From: Methylocella silvestris | GTDB lineage: Bacteria; Pseudomonadota; Alphaproteobacteria; Rhizobiales; Beijerinckiaceae | Length of the DNA stretch: 64,000 nucleotides | Direction: 5' to 3' | Assembly (NCBI RefSeq): GCF_002891535.1 | Contig: NZ_PDZR01000001.1 | Location: forward strand, 434,001 to 498,000 | Shown here: positions 1-9,550 of the stretch, piece by piece | How the letters are laid out: every line of letters starts with the position of its first letter | How positions within the stretch are numbered: the first letter of the stretch is position 1 | Position numbers and translations under genes: made by a program | The notes under the pieces: model-generated | Seen by the model: only the letters and a program-made list of their open reading frames with translations | What the model was told of the DNA's origin: nothing | Databases searched by the model: none

Positions 1-1
1 G

Positions 2-2572
2 CAGACGCCGCGGCTGAAGGCGCTGCGCAAGGGCGTGATGGAGCTTTATATCTCCGACCATCCGCTCGATTGCCTGACCTGTTCGGCCAATGGCGACTGC
101 GAATTGCAGACGCAGGCGGGCGCGGTCGGCCTGCGCGACGTCCGCTACGGCTATGAGGGCGCCAACCATTTCGACAACGTCAAGGACCTGTCCAATCCCT
201 ATTTTGCCTATGACCCGGCCAAATGCATCGTCTGCAACCGCTGCGTGCGCGCCTGCGAGGAAGTGCAAGGCACTTTCGCCCTGACAATCGACGGGCGCGG
301 CTTTGGCAGCCGGGTCGCCGCCGGCCAGGACGAGCCGTTCCTCGAATCGGAATGCGTCTCCTGCGGCGCCTGCGTCCAGGCCTGCCCGACGGCCACGCTG
401 ATGGAAAAATCGGTGATCGAGATCGGTCTGCCCGAGCATTCGGCGGTGACAACCTGCGCCTATTGCGGCGTCGGCTGCACTTTCAAGGCCGAAATGCGCG
501 GCGAGGAGCTCGTCCGCATGGTTCCGCACAAGGACGGCAAGGCCAATCATGGCCATTCCTGCGTCAAGGGCCGCTTCGCCTATGGCTATGCGACGCATCG
601 CGACCGCATCCTGAAGCCGATGATCCGCGCCTCGATCGAGGATCCGTGGCGCGAAGTGTCCTGGGAGGAGGCGATCAATTACGCCGCCTCGCAGTTCCGG
701 CGTATCCAGGCGGAGCATGGCAAGCATGCGATCGGCGGCATCACCTCCTCGCGCTGCACCAATGAAGAGACCTATCTCGTCCAGAAGCTGATCCGCGCCG
801 GTTTCGGCAATAATAATGTCGACACCTGCGCGCGCGTCTGCCACTCGCCGACCGGCTACGGCCTCAAGACCGCCTTCGGCACCTCGGCCGGCACGCAGGA
901 TTTCGACTCCGTCGAAGAAACCGATGTGATGCTGGTGATCGGCGCCAATCCGACCGATGGTCATCCGGTCTTCGGCTCGCGCATGAAGAAGCGGCTGCGC
1001 GCCGGAGCGAAGCTGATCGTCATCGATCCGCGCCGCATCGATCTTGTCGAGACGCCGCACGTCAAGGCGGATTTCCATCTGCCGCTTCAGCCGGGCTGCA
1101 ATGTTTCGGTGGTGACGTCGCTCGCCCATGTCATCGTGACAGAAGGACTCGTCAATGAGGCGTTCGTGCGCGAACGCTGTGACTGGTCGGAGTTTCAGGA
1201 CTGGGCGGCTTTTGTCTCCGAGCCGCGCCATAGCCCCGAAGAAGTCGAGAAGATTTCAGGCGTTCGCGCCGACCTCATCCGCAGCGCCGCGAGGCTTTAC
1301 GCGACCGGCGGCAACGCGGCGATCTTCTATGGCCTTGGCGTGACGGAGCACAGCCAGGGATCGACGACCGTGCTCGCGATCGCAAACCTTGCCATGGCCA
1401 CCGGAAATCTCGGCCGGCCGGGCGTCGGCGTTAATCCGCTGCGCGGTCAGAACAATGTCCAGGGGGCCTGTGACATGGGCTCTTTCCCGCATGAATTCGC
1501 GGGCTACCGCCATGTGTCGGACACGGCCGCCCGCGACGTCTATGAAAGTCTGTGGGGCGTCGCGCTCGAGCACGAGCCGGGGCTGCGCATTCCAAACATG
1601 CTAGACGCCGCCGTCGAGGGAACGTTCCGCGGCATTTATATCCAGGGCGAGGACATTCTGCAGTCGGACCCCGACACGCATCACGTCGCTTCCGGCCTCA
1701 AGGCGATGGAATGCGTCGTCGTCCAGGATCTGTTCCTGAATGAAACGGCCAATTACGCCCATGTCTTCCTGCCGGGCTCGAGCTTCCTTGAGAAGGATGG
1801 CACCTTCACCAACGCCGAGCGCCGCATTCAGCGCGTGCGCAAGGTGATGAGTCCGAAGAACGGTTACGGCGATTGGGAGATCACCATGCTGCTCTCCAAC
1901 GCCATGGGCTTCAAGATGTCCTACAAACATCCAAGCGAGATCATGGACGAGATCGCGCTGACGACGCCGAGCTTTGCCGGCGTCTCCTACGCCAAGCTTG
2001 ACGAGATGGGCTCTGTGCAATGGCCCTGCAACGCGGCCGCCCCCGACGGCACTCCGGTCATGCATATCGGCGGCTTTGCCGGCGGCAAGGGCAAATTCGT
2101 GATCACCGAATATGTCGCGACCGACGAGCGCACGGGGCCGCGCTTCCCGCTGCTGCTGACGACGGGGCGTATCCTCAGCCATTATAATGTCGGGGCGCAG
2201 ACGCGGCGGACCGCCAATGTCGCCTGGCATCCGGAGGATCTTCTCGAAATCCATCCGCACGACGCCGAGCTGCGCGGCGTCAAGGGCGGCGATTGGGTGA
2301 AGGTGCAGAGTCGCGCCGGCGATACCACGCTGCGCGCGCTGATTACCGACCGGGTCGCCCCGGGCGTTGTCTATACGACGTTCCATCACCCGATGACGCA
2401 GGCCAATGTGGTGACGACGGAATTTTCTGACTGGGCGACCAATTGTCCGGAATTCAAGGTGACGGCGGTGCAGGTTTCGCCCTCAAATGGTCCGTCCGAA
2501 TGGCAGGAGAGCTACCGCCAGCAGGCCGAGCAAAGCCGCCGCATCTTGCAGGAGGCGGACGCGGCGGAATGA
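2..2572 (+). CDS. fdsA: NAD-dependent formate dehydrogenase alpha subunit (5' partial)
   Basis: Catalytic subunit of the soluble molybdenum formate dehydrogenase, which oxidises formate to CO2 and passes electrons to the NAD-reducing subunits. The frame is open to the window edge, so the N-terminus lies outside. Visible in order: a NuoG-like cluster (HPLDCLTCSANGDC), two ferredoxin-type [4Fe-4S] sites (CIVCNRCVRAC and CVSCGACVQACP), the molybdopterin-oxidoreductase [4Fe-4S] motif CAYCGVGC, then the large bis-MGD domain with ARVCHSPT, whose Cys (not selenocysteine) is the expected Mo ligand. The C-terminal molydopterin-dinucleotide-binding domain ends normally. The stop overlaps the start of fdhD (ATGA), so the two are translationally coupled. 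fdsGB would be expected just upstream. Typical of methylotrophs and formate users. Confidence 0.96.
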   Translation, partial: QTPRLKALRKGVMELYISDHPLDCLTCSANGDCELQTQAGAVGLRDVRYGYEGANHFDNVKDLSNPYFAYDPAKCIVCNRCVRACEEVQGTFALTIDGRGFGSRVAAGQDEPFLESECVSCGACVQACPTATLMEKSVIEIGLPEHSAVTTCAYCGVGCTFKAEMRGEELVRMVPHKDGKANHGHSCVKGRFAYGYATHRDRILKPMIRASIEDPWREVSWEEAINYAASQFRRIQAEHGKHAIGGITSSRCTNEETYLVQKLIRAGFGNNNVDTCARVCHSPTGYGLKTAFGTSAGTQDFDSVEETDVMLVIGANPTDGHPVFGSRMKKRLRAGAKLIVIDPRRIDLVETPHVKADFHLPLQPGCNVSVVTSLAHVIVTEGLVNEAFVRERCDWSEFQDWAAFVSEPRHSPEEVEKISGVRADLIRSAARLYATGGNAAIFYGLGVTEHSQGSTTVLAIANLAMATGNLGRPGVGVNPLRGQNNVQGACDMGSFPHEFAGYRHVSDTAARDVYESLWGVALEHEPGLRIPNMLDAAVEGTFRGIYIQGEDILQSDPDTHHVASGLKAMECVVVQDLFLNETANYAHVFLPGSSFLEKDGTFTNAERRIQRVRKVMSPKNGYGDWEITMLLSNAMGFKMSYKHPSEIMDEIALTTPSFAGVSYAKLDEMGSVQWPCNAAAPDGTPVMHIGGFAGGKGKFVITEYVATDERTGPRFPLLLTTGRILSHYNVGAQTRRTANVAWHPEDLLEIHPHDAELRGVKGGDWVKVQSRAGDTTLRALITDRVAPGVVYTTFHHPMTQANVVTTEFSDWATNCPEFKVTAVQVSPSNGPSEWQESYRQQAEQSRRILQEADAAE

Positions 2573-3426
2573 GCGATCTCGACCGCGATGGCGCCTTGGC
2601 GTGCGAGGCGCCGGCTCCGGTCATGCGGGCGCCCTGCCTCGCGCAGCGCGGCGCGATGTTTTCGCCCGCCGCGCGAGACGTGCCGGAAGAGACGGCGATC
2701 GCCTTGACCTTCAACGGCGCGACGCACGCCGTCATGATGGCGACGCCGGCCGATTTTGAGGATTTCGCGATCGGCTTTTCCTTCACGGAAGGTCTCATCG
2801 ACAAGGTCTCGGACCTCTCGGGGTTCGAAATGATTCCGACTAAACTCGGCGTCGAATTGCGCTCCTGGCTGCCGGCGGAGCGCGCCAGCGATCATGCAGC
2901 GCGCCGCCGCGCCATGGCCGGCCCGACCGGCTGTGGCCTCTGCGGCATCGAAAGCCTCGAGCAGGCGATGCGCGCCGCGCCGCCCGTCTCGAGCGCGCTG
3001 ACCTTCGGCCGCCGCGACATCTCGGAGGCGATCGCCTCGCTCGGGGCGGGGCAATTTTTGAACGAACAAACGCATGCGGTTCATGCCGCGGGGTTCTGGA
3101 CGCCAGCGCGGGGCCTCGTCGCCGCGCGCGAGGATGTTGGCCGTCATAATGCACTGGACAAGCTCGCCGGCGCGCTGCTGCGCGCGGGCGTCGCGCCGGC
3201 CGAGGGGCTCGTTCTCCTGACGAGCCGCGTCTCGGTCGAACTCATTCAGAAGATTGCGCGCATGGGCGCCGCCGCCGTTGTCGCCATCTCCGCGCCGACC
3301 GCAGCCGCGATTCGGCTCGCCGACGCCTGCGGCGTCACCCTTGTCGCCGTCGCGCGGGGCAAGGATTTCGAGGTCTTCACGCATCCTGCGCGTATTATCG
3401 ATCGGGTCGCCGCCAATGTCGCCTAG
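2569..3426 (+). CDS. fdhD: Formate dehydrogenase accessory sulfurtransferase FdhD
   Basis: FdhD transfers sulfur (from IscS-type desulfurase) to the molybdenum cofactor of formate dehydrogenase, a step needed for activity. The 285-residue protein shows the family motif CGLCG within GPTGCGLCGIESLE and the conserved VGRHNALDKL block. The start is the ATG that overlaps the fdsA stop; the reading frame is open further upstream, but that part lies inside fdsA and has no family similarity. It overlaps fdsD by 11 bases at its 3' end, fitting the canonical fdsGBACD order in which this chaperone gene is the C gene. Confidence 0.95.
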   Translation: MSDLDRDGALACEAPAPVMRAPCLAQRGAMFSPAARDVPEETAIALTFNGATHAVMMATPADFEDFAIGFSFTEGLIDKVSDLSGFEMIPTKLGVELRSWLPAERASDHAARRRAMAGPTGCGLCGIESLEQAMRAAPPVSSALTFGRRDISEAIASLGAGQFLNEQTHAVHAAGFWTPARGLVAAREDVGRHNALDKLAGALLRAGVAPAEGLVLLTSRVSVELIQKIARMGAAAVVAISAPTAAAIRLADACGVTLVAVARGKDFEVFTHPARIIDRVAANVA

Positions 3427-3673
3427 CAACAAACTTGTCTATATGGCCAATCAGATCGGGAAATATTTTTCCTCGCAAAAGCACACTGATCCGGCCGCGG
3501 GCATCGCCGATCATCTGCGCAAGTTCTGGGATCCGGCGATGCGGGCGAAGATCGTCAAGCATCTCGACGAGGGCGGCATGGATCTCGATCCCGACGTCAG
3601 GCAGGCGGTGCGCCTGCTGCAAGCGACAAGCCGCGTCGACGCCGGCGCGCTTGAAAGCGCCGCGGGCAAGTAG
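3416..3673 (+). CDS. fdsD: Formate dehydrogenase delta subunit
   Basis: Small (85 residue) FdsD subunit of the NAD-dependent formate dehydrogenase, which is needed for full activity of the complex, probably in assembly. Recognised from the family pattern LVYMANQIGKYF near the N-terminus, followed by IADHLRKFWDPAMRAKI and a C-terminal helical LDPDVRQAVRLL segment. I start it at the ATG inside the end of fdhD because the protein family begins here; the longer open frame upstream is a shadow of fdhD. It is the last gene of the operon and is followed 17 bases later by a strong hairpin. Confidence 0.92.
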   Translation: MSPSNKLVYMANQIGKYFSSQKHTDPAAGIADHLRKFWDPAMRAKIVKHLDEGGMDLDPDVRQAVRLLQATSRVDAGALESAAGK

Positions 3674-3690
3674 CGCACGCCACTCCGCGT

Positions 3691-3724
3691 ATAAGGCTGC
3701 GCCCGGACGCCGCCGCAGCCTTAT
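3691..3724 (+). terminator. Hairpin after the formate dehydrogenase operon
   Basis: Perfect 11-bp inverted repeat, ATAAGGCTGCG and CGCAGCCTTAT, with a 12-base GC-rich loop, starting 17 bases after the fdsD stop. There is no clear T-tract, so it may be Rho-assisted or serve as an mRNA 3'-end stabiliser. The remaining bases up to ccoN hold only promoter-like sequence. Confidence 0.6.
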
Positions 3725-3836
3725 CGCTTGCGGCGCCTTATGGCCTTATTTTGTGCGCCGCAGCTCAGCCTGTTGTCCGTCCGTAGCCTGCGACTGTAGT
3801 CGTATTGCTGCGACGCGGCGACCTTTTGGCGCAATT

Positions 3837-3850
3837 TTGAATTGATTTAA
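3837..3850 (+). promoter_or_regulatory. Candidate FNR/FixK-type box upstream of ccoN
   Basis: TTGAATTGATTTAA fits the TTGA-N6-TCAA core of Crp/FNR-family oxygen regulators with one mismatch (TTAA for TCAA). It lies about 100 bases before the ccoN start, where an anaerobic activator site is expected for cbb3 operons. Only a motif match; no regulator gene is in the window. Confidence 0.35.
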
Positions 3851-3949
3851 CGCATTGCTTCATCCCTATGATTCGTCCAAGTTCCGCTTCTCTCCGCAGG
3901 CAGTCTCTGAGCTGTCTCAATAATTGAACGCTGCGAACGGGCGCCTTTC

Positions 3950-5623
3950 ATGTCTCAAACGCTTTCTCCCGCCGCCGCCAAAACTCCAAGATTCGGCGAA
4001 ATTGGCCTCGCGGGCGTGCTTGCTGTTCTCGCCTTGCTGACGGCCTTTATCGCCGTCAAGGCGTGGACGCCGGGCTACGCCTTCCACATGGTCGTGCTTT
4101 GCCTCGCCAGCGTCGCGGGCATTTATGCGATCTATCTGCGCTACCAGAAGCGCGAGGCCGCCTGGCCGCCGCAGGAGCTGGACGGCGTTCCCAACTATAA
4201 TTTCGGCCCGATCAAATTCTGCACCCTCGCCTCGGTATTCTGGGGCATAGCGGGCTTCACGGTCGGCCTTTACATAGCGCTGGAACTGGCCTTTCCCGAC
4301 CTCAATTTCGCGCGCTGGGTCAATTTCGGACGCCTGCGGCCGCTGCACACCTCGGCCGTCATCTTCGCGTTTGGCGGCAATATCTTGCTCGCGACTTCGC
4401 TCTATATCGTTCAGCGGACCTCCCGCGCCCGCCTTCCCGGCGACCTCTCGCCCTGGTTCATAGCGCTTGGCTATAATCTTTTCATCGTCATCGCCGGCAC
4501 TGGCTATCTGCTCGGCATTACCCACTCCAAAGAATACGCCGAACCCGAATGGTACGCGGACCTTCTGCTCGTCGCCGTCTGGCTGACCTATTTCGGCGTC
4601 TTCCTCGGCACGATCATGAAGCGGTCCGAACCGCATATCTATGTCGCCAACTGGTTCTTCCTCGCTTTCATCGTCACCATCGCGGTCCTCGTTCTCGGCA
4701 ATAATGCGGCGATCCCTGTCTCGTTGTTCTCGCCGAAATCCTACATCGTGTGGTCGGGCGTCCAGGACGCCATGATCCAGTGGTGGTACGGCCACAACGC
4801 GGTCGGCTTCTATCTGACGGCCTCCTTCCTCGGCATGATGTATTATTTCGTGCCGAAGCGGGCAGGGCGGCCGGTCTATTCCTATCGCCTGTCGATCATC
4901 CATTTCTGGGCGCTGATCTTCCTCTATATCTGGGCGGGTCCGCACCATCTCCACTTCACGGCGCTTCCCGATTGGGCGCAGACGCTGGGCATGACCATGT
5001 CCATCATCCTGTGGATGCCCTCCTGGGGCGGCATGATCAACGGAATGCTGACGCTTTCCGGCGCGTGGGACAAGCTGCGCACCGATCCCGTGCTGCGACT
5101 GCTCGTTGTCTCGATCGCCTTTTACGGAATGTCGACGTTCGAAGGGCCGTTGATGTCGATCAAGACGGTCAACTCGCTCAGCCATTACACGGACTGGACC
5201 ATCGGCCATGTCCATTCCGGCGCGCTCGGATGGGTCGGCTACATTTCCTTCGGCGCGCTCTATTGCATCGTTCCCTGGCTCTGGAACCGCCGCGGCCTCT
5301 ATTCGCTCAAGCTCGTCAATTGGCACTTCTGGATTTCGACGATCGGCATTGTCTTCTACATTAGCTCGATGTGGGTCGCCGGCATCATGCAGGGTCTGAT
5401 GTGGCGCGCCTATACTTCGCTTGGCTTCCTCGAATATTCCTTCATCGAGACCGTCGAGGCGATGCATCCGATGTATGTGATCCGCGCGCTCGGCGGCTTC
5501 CTGTTCCTCGTCGGCGCCCTGATCATGGCCTACAACCTCTACATGACGATCGTCTCGCCCGACGCCGCAGAGGTGCCGGAATCGCGGCCCTCGCCGCAAC
5601 CGCGTCTCGTTCCGGCCGAGTAG
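3950..5623 (+). CDS. ccoN: cbb3-type cytochrome c oxidase subunit I
   Basis: Catalytic subunit of the high-affinity cbb3 oxidase, an inner-membrane heme-copper oxidase that reduces O2 at low oxygen. The 557-residue protein is a 12-helix type C subunit I. Metal ligands are visible: His282 in [12 protein letters not shown] (CuB/active site), the CuB pair His332-His333 in GPHHLHF, and His420/His422 in [11 protein letters not shown] for the hemes. The early [14 protein letters not shown] segment carries the low-spin heme His. The N-terminus has an extra hydrophobic segment common in alphaproteobacteria. First gene of ccoNOQP; ccoO follows after 12 bases. A long open frame on the opposite strand here is a codon-bias shadow. 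Confidence 0.97.
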   Translation: MSQTLSPAAAKTPRFGEIGLAGVLAVLALLTAFIAVKAWTPGYAFHMVVLCLASVAGIYAIYLRYQKREAAWPPQELDGVPNYNFGPIKFCTLASVFWGIAGFTVGLYIALELAFPDLNFARWVNFGRLRPLHTSAVIFAFGGNILLATSLYIVQRTSRARLPGDLSPWFIALGYNLFIVIAGTGYLLGITHSKEYAEPEWYADLLLVAVWLTYFGVFLGTIMKRSEPHIYVANWFFLAFIVTIAVLVLGNNAAIPVSLFSPKSYIVWSGVQDAMIQWWYGHNAVGFYLTASFLGMMYYFVPKRAGRPVYSYRLSIIHFWALIFLYIWAGPHHLHFTALPDWAQTLGMTMSIILWMPSWGGMINGMLTLSGAWDKLRTDPVLRLLVVSIAFYGMSTFEGPLMSIKTVNSLSHYTDWTIGHVHSGALGWVGYISFGALYCIVPWLWNRRGLYSLKLVNWHFWISTIGIVFYISSMWVAGIMQGLMWRAYTSLGFLEYSFIETVEAMHPMYVIRALGGFLFLVGALIMAYNLYMTIVSPDAAEVPESRPSPQPRLVPAE

Positions 5624-5635
5624 GAGACTTATAGC

Positions 5636-6403
5636 GTGTCCGCGACAAACCAAGCTCCGACGCCGAAGCGCTCGCTGTGGGATTACCATGCGATCTTCGA
5701 GAAGAATTCGATCATTCTGGTCCTCGGCATTCTGGTCGCTATTTCGATCGGCGGCCTCGTCGAGATCGTCCCGCTGTTCTTCCTCAAGGCCACGATTGAA
5801 AAGGTCGACGGCGTCCGTCCGAAGACGCCGCTGGAGCTCGCCGGCTTCGACATCTATGTCCGGGAGGGCTGCTATCTGTGCCATTCGCAGCAGGTCCGCG
5901 CCTTGCGTGACGAGGTCGAGCGCTACGGCCATTACTCGCTCGCCGCCGAGAGCATGTATGATCATCCTTTCCAATGGGGCTCGAAGCGCAACGGCCCGGA
6001 TCTCGCTCGCATCGGCGGCAAATATTCGGACGATTGGCATCGCGACCATCTGCGCCATCCGCAAGCGGTGGTGCCGGCCTCAATCATGCCGCGCTACGGA
6101 TTCCTTGAGGAGACGCCGCTCGACGGCGCCCATATCGCCGACAATATGAAAACGCTCGCCCTCGTCGGCGTCCCCTATACGCAGGACATGATCGACAAGG
6201 CGCAGGAGGATCTTTCGGCGCAGGGCTCGCCGGATTCGCCGGGCGTCGCCGATCTGCAAGCGCGCTATCCCAAGGCGAGCGCGCATGAGTTCGGCGCGGA
6301 CAAGCGACCGCTGACCGAAGCCGACGCTGTAATCGCCTATCTGCAGCAGCTCGGCACGCAGATCGACTTCAAGATTTACGACAACAAGGCGAACATCCGG
6401 TGA
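5636..6403 (+). CDS. ccoO: cbb3-type cytochrome c oxidase subunit II (monoheme c)
   Basis: Membrane-anchored monoheme cytochrome c subunit of the cbb3 oxidase, located in the periplasm and passing electrons towards CcoN. It has 255 residues with one transmembrane anchor at about residues 25-50 and a single heme motif CYLCH at 79-83; [13 protein letters not shown] and the axial-Met region ([11 protein letters not shown]) follow the family pattern. The start is GTG, supported by GGAG about 10 bases upstream; no better ATG is in frame. Sits between ccoN and ccoQ. Confidence 0.96.
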   Translation: MSATNQAPTPKRSLWDYHAIFEKNSIILVLGILVAISIGGLVEIVPLFFLKATIEKVDGVRPKTPLELAGFDIYVREGCYLCHSQQVRALRDEVERYGHYSLAAESMYDHPFQWGSKRNGPDLARIGGKYSDDWHRDHLRHPQAVVPASIMPRYGFLEETPLDGAHIADNMKTLALVGVPYTQDMIDKAQEDLSAQGSPDSPGVADLQARYPKASAHEFGADKRPLTEADAVIAYLQQLGTQIDFKIYDNKANIR

Positions 6404-6412
6404 GGCGCTTCA

Positions 6413-6565
6413 ATGTCCACCTATGAAATTTTGCGACAGTTCGCGGCGACCTGGGGTCTTGCCTACTTCAGCGTGATCTTCATCGTCGTCGTCGTCTATG
6501 CGCTTTGGCCGTCGAAAGGCGCCGCCTTCGACGAGGCGGCTCGCATTCCCCTCAGAGAGGATTGA
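6413..6565 (+). CDS. ccoQ: cbb3-type oxidase small subunit CcoQ
   Basis: Fifty-residue membrane protein beginning MSTYEILRQFAATWGLAYFS, with a single transmembrane helix at about 14-32 (VIFIVVVVYALWP) and a short charged tail ending RIPLRED. Size, position between ccoO and ccoP, and the YALWPSKG boundary identify it as FixQ/CcoQ, which stabilises association of CcoP with the oxidase core. It is shorter than many gene-calling cut-offs and easy to miss. Confidence 0.93.
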   Translation: MSTYEILRQFAATWGLAYFSVIFIVVVVYALWPSKGAAFDEAARIPLRED

Positions 6566-6569
6566 TCCC

Positions 6570-7454
6570 GTGGCCGATCATGCTCACGGCGGCGATTATG
6601 ACGCCGCGACCGGAAAAACAACAACGGGCCACAGCTGGGACGGCATCTCGGAGCTGAACACGCCATTGCCGCGGTGGTGGCTCTACACGCTTTACGGCTG
6701 CATCGTCTGGGCGATCATCTACTGGGTGCTGTTTCCGGCGTGGCCTTGGTTCGGCGGCGCGACGAAGGGTCTTCTTGGCTGGAACTCGCGCACGGTTGTC
6801 GCGCGCGAGTTGGACGAGCTCAGGGCTTCGCGCAGCGCCATGAACGACAAGCTCGCCGCCGCCTCGCTGCAGCAGATTGAGGCGACGCCAGAACTGCTCG
6901 CTTTCGCTCGCGCCGAGGGCGCGGCGGCCTTTGCGCAGAATTGCTCGCCTTGCCATGGCGCCGGCGCTCAGGGGTCGCGGGGCTATCCGAACCTCAACGC
7001 CGATCGCTGGCTGTGGGGCGGCACGCTGGATCAAATCCACACGACCATCACCCATGGCGCGCGATGGACCGCCGATCCCGACACCCATGCCGGCGTCATG
7101 CCGTCTTTCGGCCGCGACGGACTCCTGAACAAGGAGGAAATCTCGACGATCGCCGATTATGTTCGCACACTGTCCGGCAACGCTCCTGACGCTGGAGCCG
7201 ACCTCGCCAAGGGCAAGCAATTGTTCATCGACAATTGCTCGCCCTGTCATGGCGAGGACGGCAAGGGCAATGTTGATGTGGGCGCGGCGAATCTCACGAC
7301 GCAGGTCTGGCTTTACGGCCCGACCAAGGCAGATATCATGCACCGCATCGAGGTTGGCGGCGGCGGCGTGATGCCCGCGTGGAAGGGCCGTCTCGACGAA
7401 AGCACGATCAAGGCGCTTACTGTTTTCGTCCATACGCTTGGCGGCGGCAAATAG
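6570..7454 (+). CDS. ccoP: cbb3-type cytochrome c oxidase subunit III (diheme c)
   Basis: Diheme cytochrome c subunit that receives electrons from the bc1 complex or soluble cytochrome c. Reading from the GTG at 6570 (AGAGAGG just upstream, 4 bases after ccoQ) gives 294 residues. A TDG-like N-terminal region HSWDGISELNTPLPRWW precedes one transmembrane helix (about 37-55). Two heme motifs, both CSPCH, lie at 125-129 and 223-227, each in a cytochrome c domain with its own distal Met (GVMPSF and GVMPAW). The frame is open upstream of the GTG, but that stretch overlaps ccoQ and does not look like CcoP. Confidence 0.95.
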   Translation: MADHAHGGDYDAATGKTTTGHSWDGISELNTPLPRWWLYTLYGCIVWAIIYWVLFPAWPWFGGATKGLLGWNSRTVVARELDELRASRSAMNDKLAAASLQQIEATPELLAFARAEGAAAFAQNCSPCHGAGAQGSRGYPNLNADRWLWGGTLDQIHTTITHGARWTADPDTHAGVMPSFGRDGLLNKEEISTIADYVRTLSGNAPDAGADLAKGKQLFIDNCSPCHGEDGKGNVDVGAANLTTQVWLYGPTKADIMHRIEVGGGGVMPAWKGRLDESTIKALTVFVHTLGGGK

Positions 7455-7469
7455 CCGCTCGCCACACAT

Positions 7470-7514
7470 GCATGATTTCCGGAAACGGATCGCGTTTTCG
7501 AGTAGAAATCAAGC
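7470..7514. repeat. Imperfect inverted repeat between ccoP and ccoG
   Basis: GCATGATTTC and GAAATCAAGC form a 10-bp inverted repeat with one mismatch around a 25-base loop (TCCGGAAACGGATCG...). It lies in the 123-base gap between ccoP and ccoG. It could lower read-through from the structural genes into the assembly genes, or be a member of a dispersed intergenic repeat family. Confidence 0.45.
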
Positions 7515-7577
7515 ATTGAAACAAAAAGGAGCGTGGCGCGGAGATGCGCGTTCGCTCCGGCAGGCCGAAGCTGGACA

Positions 7578-9023
7578 ATGACGCAAGCACAAGCGAGCGA
7601 TCTCGGAGACGACTCACCTCTCTACGCCTCCGCCCCAAAGATCTACCCCCAAAAGGTGACCGGAACCTACCGGCGCATCAAATGGATCCTCCTCGCGGTG
7701 ACGCTGGGGATCTATTATTTTCTTCCGTTTGTGCGCTGGGATCGCGGTCCCGATGCGCCAAACCAGGCCGTGCTGATCGATTTCGCCAATCGAAAATTCT
7801 ACTTTTTCTTCATCGAGATCTGGCCGCAGGAAATCTATTATCTGACCGGGCTTCTGATCCTGGCGGCGATGACCCTGTTCCTCATGAACGCGCTCGCCGG
7901 GCGCGTTTGGTGCGGCTATCTCTGCCCCCAGACCGTTTGGACCGACCTGTTCTTCTGGACCGAGCGCCTTTTTGAAGGCGATCGCCGCGAGCGGATGCGC
8001 AAGGACGCCGGGCCCTGGACCTTCCAGCGCGTGCGCGAGAAAACCTTAAAGCATGTCGTCTGGCTCGCCGTTGCCTGGTGGACCGGCGGCGCATGGGTGC
8101 TCTATTTCGCCGACGCGCCGACGCTCGTCGGCAAGATGGCGCGATTCGAGGCGCCGCCCACAGCGCTGATCTGGATCGCGATTTTGACCACGACGACCTA
8201 TGTGCTCGCCGGCTTCATGCGCGAGCAGGTCTGCCTTTATATGTGTCCGTGGCCGCGCATCCAGGCCGCGCTGACTGACGAAAACGCGCTGAACGTCACC
8301 TATCGCTACGATCGCGGCGAGCCGCGCGAATCGCTCAAGAAAGCGAAGCTGCTGCGTTCGGGAGGTGAGAAGATCGGCGACTGCATCGATTGCGGTCAGT
8401 GCGTGGCCGTATGCCCGACCGGCGTCGATATCCGCCAGGGGCCGAGCCTCGGCTGCATCCAATGCGGTCTTTGCATCGACGCTTGCGATACGGTGATGGC
8501 CAAGATTGATCGTCCGCCCCGGCTCATCGCCTATGACACCGACCTCAATGTCGCGCGCCGCCTCGCGGGCAAGCCCAACGCGTTCAAATTGATCCGCGGC
8601 CGCACGATCCTTTACGCCGTCGTCATCTCAGCCGTCGGCGGCATTATGATTGCGGCCCTGGTCGGCCGCAAGGATGTGAGCCTGTCGGTCATGCACGACC
8701 GCAATCCGATGTTTGTCAAAACTTCGGATGGATCGATACGCAACGCCGTCACCGCGCATATTGTCAACCGCCACTCGACCGCGCGCAGCTTCTCGATCGA
8801 AGTCGAGCGGCCGGCGGGGGCGAGGGTGGCCGTCGTCGGCGGCGACAATGCGGAAGCGGCGCCGATCATTGAAGTCGGGCCGGACCAGGTTCGGGAAGTG
8901 CGCGTCTTCGTCATCATGCCGCGCAACGACGCGCTGCCGGCGAGCCAGGAGCTGGTCCTCAAGTTGAAGGACGCCGCGAGCGGCGCATCGACGACGGCGA
9001 CGGACAATTTCTTCGCGCCCTGA
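7578..9023 (+). CDS. ccoG: cbb3 oxidase assembly protein CcoG (FixG), cupric reductase type
   Basis: Inner-membrane polyferredoxin-like protein of 481 residues. CcoG-type proteins reduce Cu(II) to Cu(I) for insertion into the cbb3 CuB site. Several transmembrane helices fill the N-terminal half, with a NosR/FixG-like VWCGYLCPQTVW motif; two [4Fe-4S] motifs (CIDCGQCVAVCP and CIQCGLCIDAC) begin at Cys269; a C-terminal Ig-like periplasmic domain follows one more helix. The start is set at the ATG giving MTQAQASD, because the 15 upstream in-frame residues are Arg/Ala-rich and not family-like. First gene of the ccoGHIS assembly set. Confidence 0.95.
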   Translation: MTQAQASDLGDDSPLYASAPKIYPQKVTGTYRRIKWILLAVTLGIYYFLPFVRWDRGPDAPNQAVLIDFANRKFYFFFIEIWPQEIYYLTGLLILAAMTLFLMNALAGRVWCGYLCPQTVWTDLFFWTERLFEGDRRERMRKDAGPWTFQRVREKTLKHVVWLAVAWWTGGAWVLYFADAPTLVGKMARFEAPPTALIWIAILTTTTYVLAGFMREQVCLYMCPWPRIQAALTDENALNVTYRYDRGEPRESLKKAKLLRSGGEKIGDCIDCGQCVAVCPTGVDIRQGPSLGCIQCGLCIDACDTVMAKIDRPPRLIAYDTDLNVARRLAGKPNAFKLIRGRTILYAVVISAVGGIMIAALVGRKDVSLSVMHDRNPMFVKTSDGSIRNAVTAHIVNRHSTARSFSIEVERPAGARVAVVGGDNAEAAPIIEVGPDQVREVRVFVIMPRNDALPASQELVLKLKDAASGASTTATDNFFAP

Positions 9024-9040
9024 AAACTGGAGCATAGCCG

Positions 9041-9550
9041 ATGTCAAAGCGGGATCTCTCGTTTCCCGAAATTCGCGGGCCGCTCACCGGCTGGATGGTG
9101 CTGGCGATGACGCTCGCCGCTTTCGGGGTCGTCTTCGCGGTCAATGGCGTAATGGCCTATTACGCGGTCTCGACGTTCACGGGCCTTGCCGATCCGAGCC
9201 CATATGAGCATGGGCTCGCCTATGAGAAAGACATACTCGCCGCCAAGGCGCAGGACGCTCTCGGCTGGGATGTCGCCGTTCACCTTGGCCGCGACGTCAG
9301 CGGCAAGGAGGCGATCGAGGCGCGCTTCAAGGATCGCGGCGGCGCTCCGGTGCCGGGCCTTGCGGTCTCGGCCGGATTGGACTCGCCCGCCGATATAAAA
9401 CTCGACGCCGATCTGACGCTGAAGGAAATCGAACCCGGCGTTTATCTTGGCCTCGTCGCAGCGCGGCCGGGGCAATGGGATCTCCTGATCGACGCGCGCC
9501 GCGAGGGAGAACGCGTGTTCAAGTCCAACAACCGGATCGAGATTCGCTAG
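9041..9550 (+). CDS. ccoH: FixH/CcoH family cbb3 assembly protein
   Basis: Membrane protein of 169 residues with one N-terminal transmembrane helix (about 18-42, MVLAMTLAAFGVVFAVNGVM) and a periplasmic domain ending with an Ig-like fold that finishes SNNRIEIR. FixH/CcoH is required for stable assembly of the cbb3 complex and contacts CcoN and the assembly intermediates. Starts 17 bases after ccoG. The 208-base gap that follows, before ccoI, is unusually long for this operon and may hold a separate promoter. Confidence 0.93.
   Translation: MSKRDLSFPEIRGPLTGWMVLAMTLAAFGVVFAVNGVMAYYAVSTFTGLADPSPYEHGLAYEKDILAAKAQDALGWDVAVHLGRDVSGKEAIEARFKDRGGAPVPGLAVSAGLDSPADIKLDADLTLKEIEPGVYLGLVAARPGQWDLLIDARREGERVFKSNNRIEIR

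Noticed and set aside
2820-2840. GGGTTCGAAATG, resembling a tRNA T-arm
   Set aside because: Lies within fdhD, and no cloverleaf can be built around it.
3917-6064. Minus-strand open frame of 715 codons across ccoN/ccoO
   Set aside because: Runs antisense to two certain genes, is Arg/Asp/Glu-rich and has no family features; a product of GC-rich codon usage.
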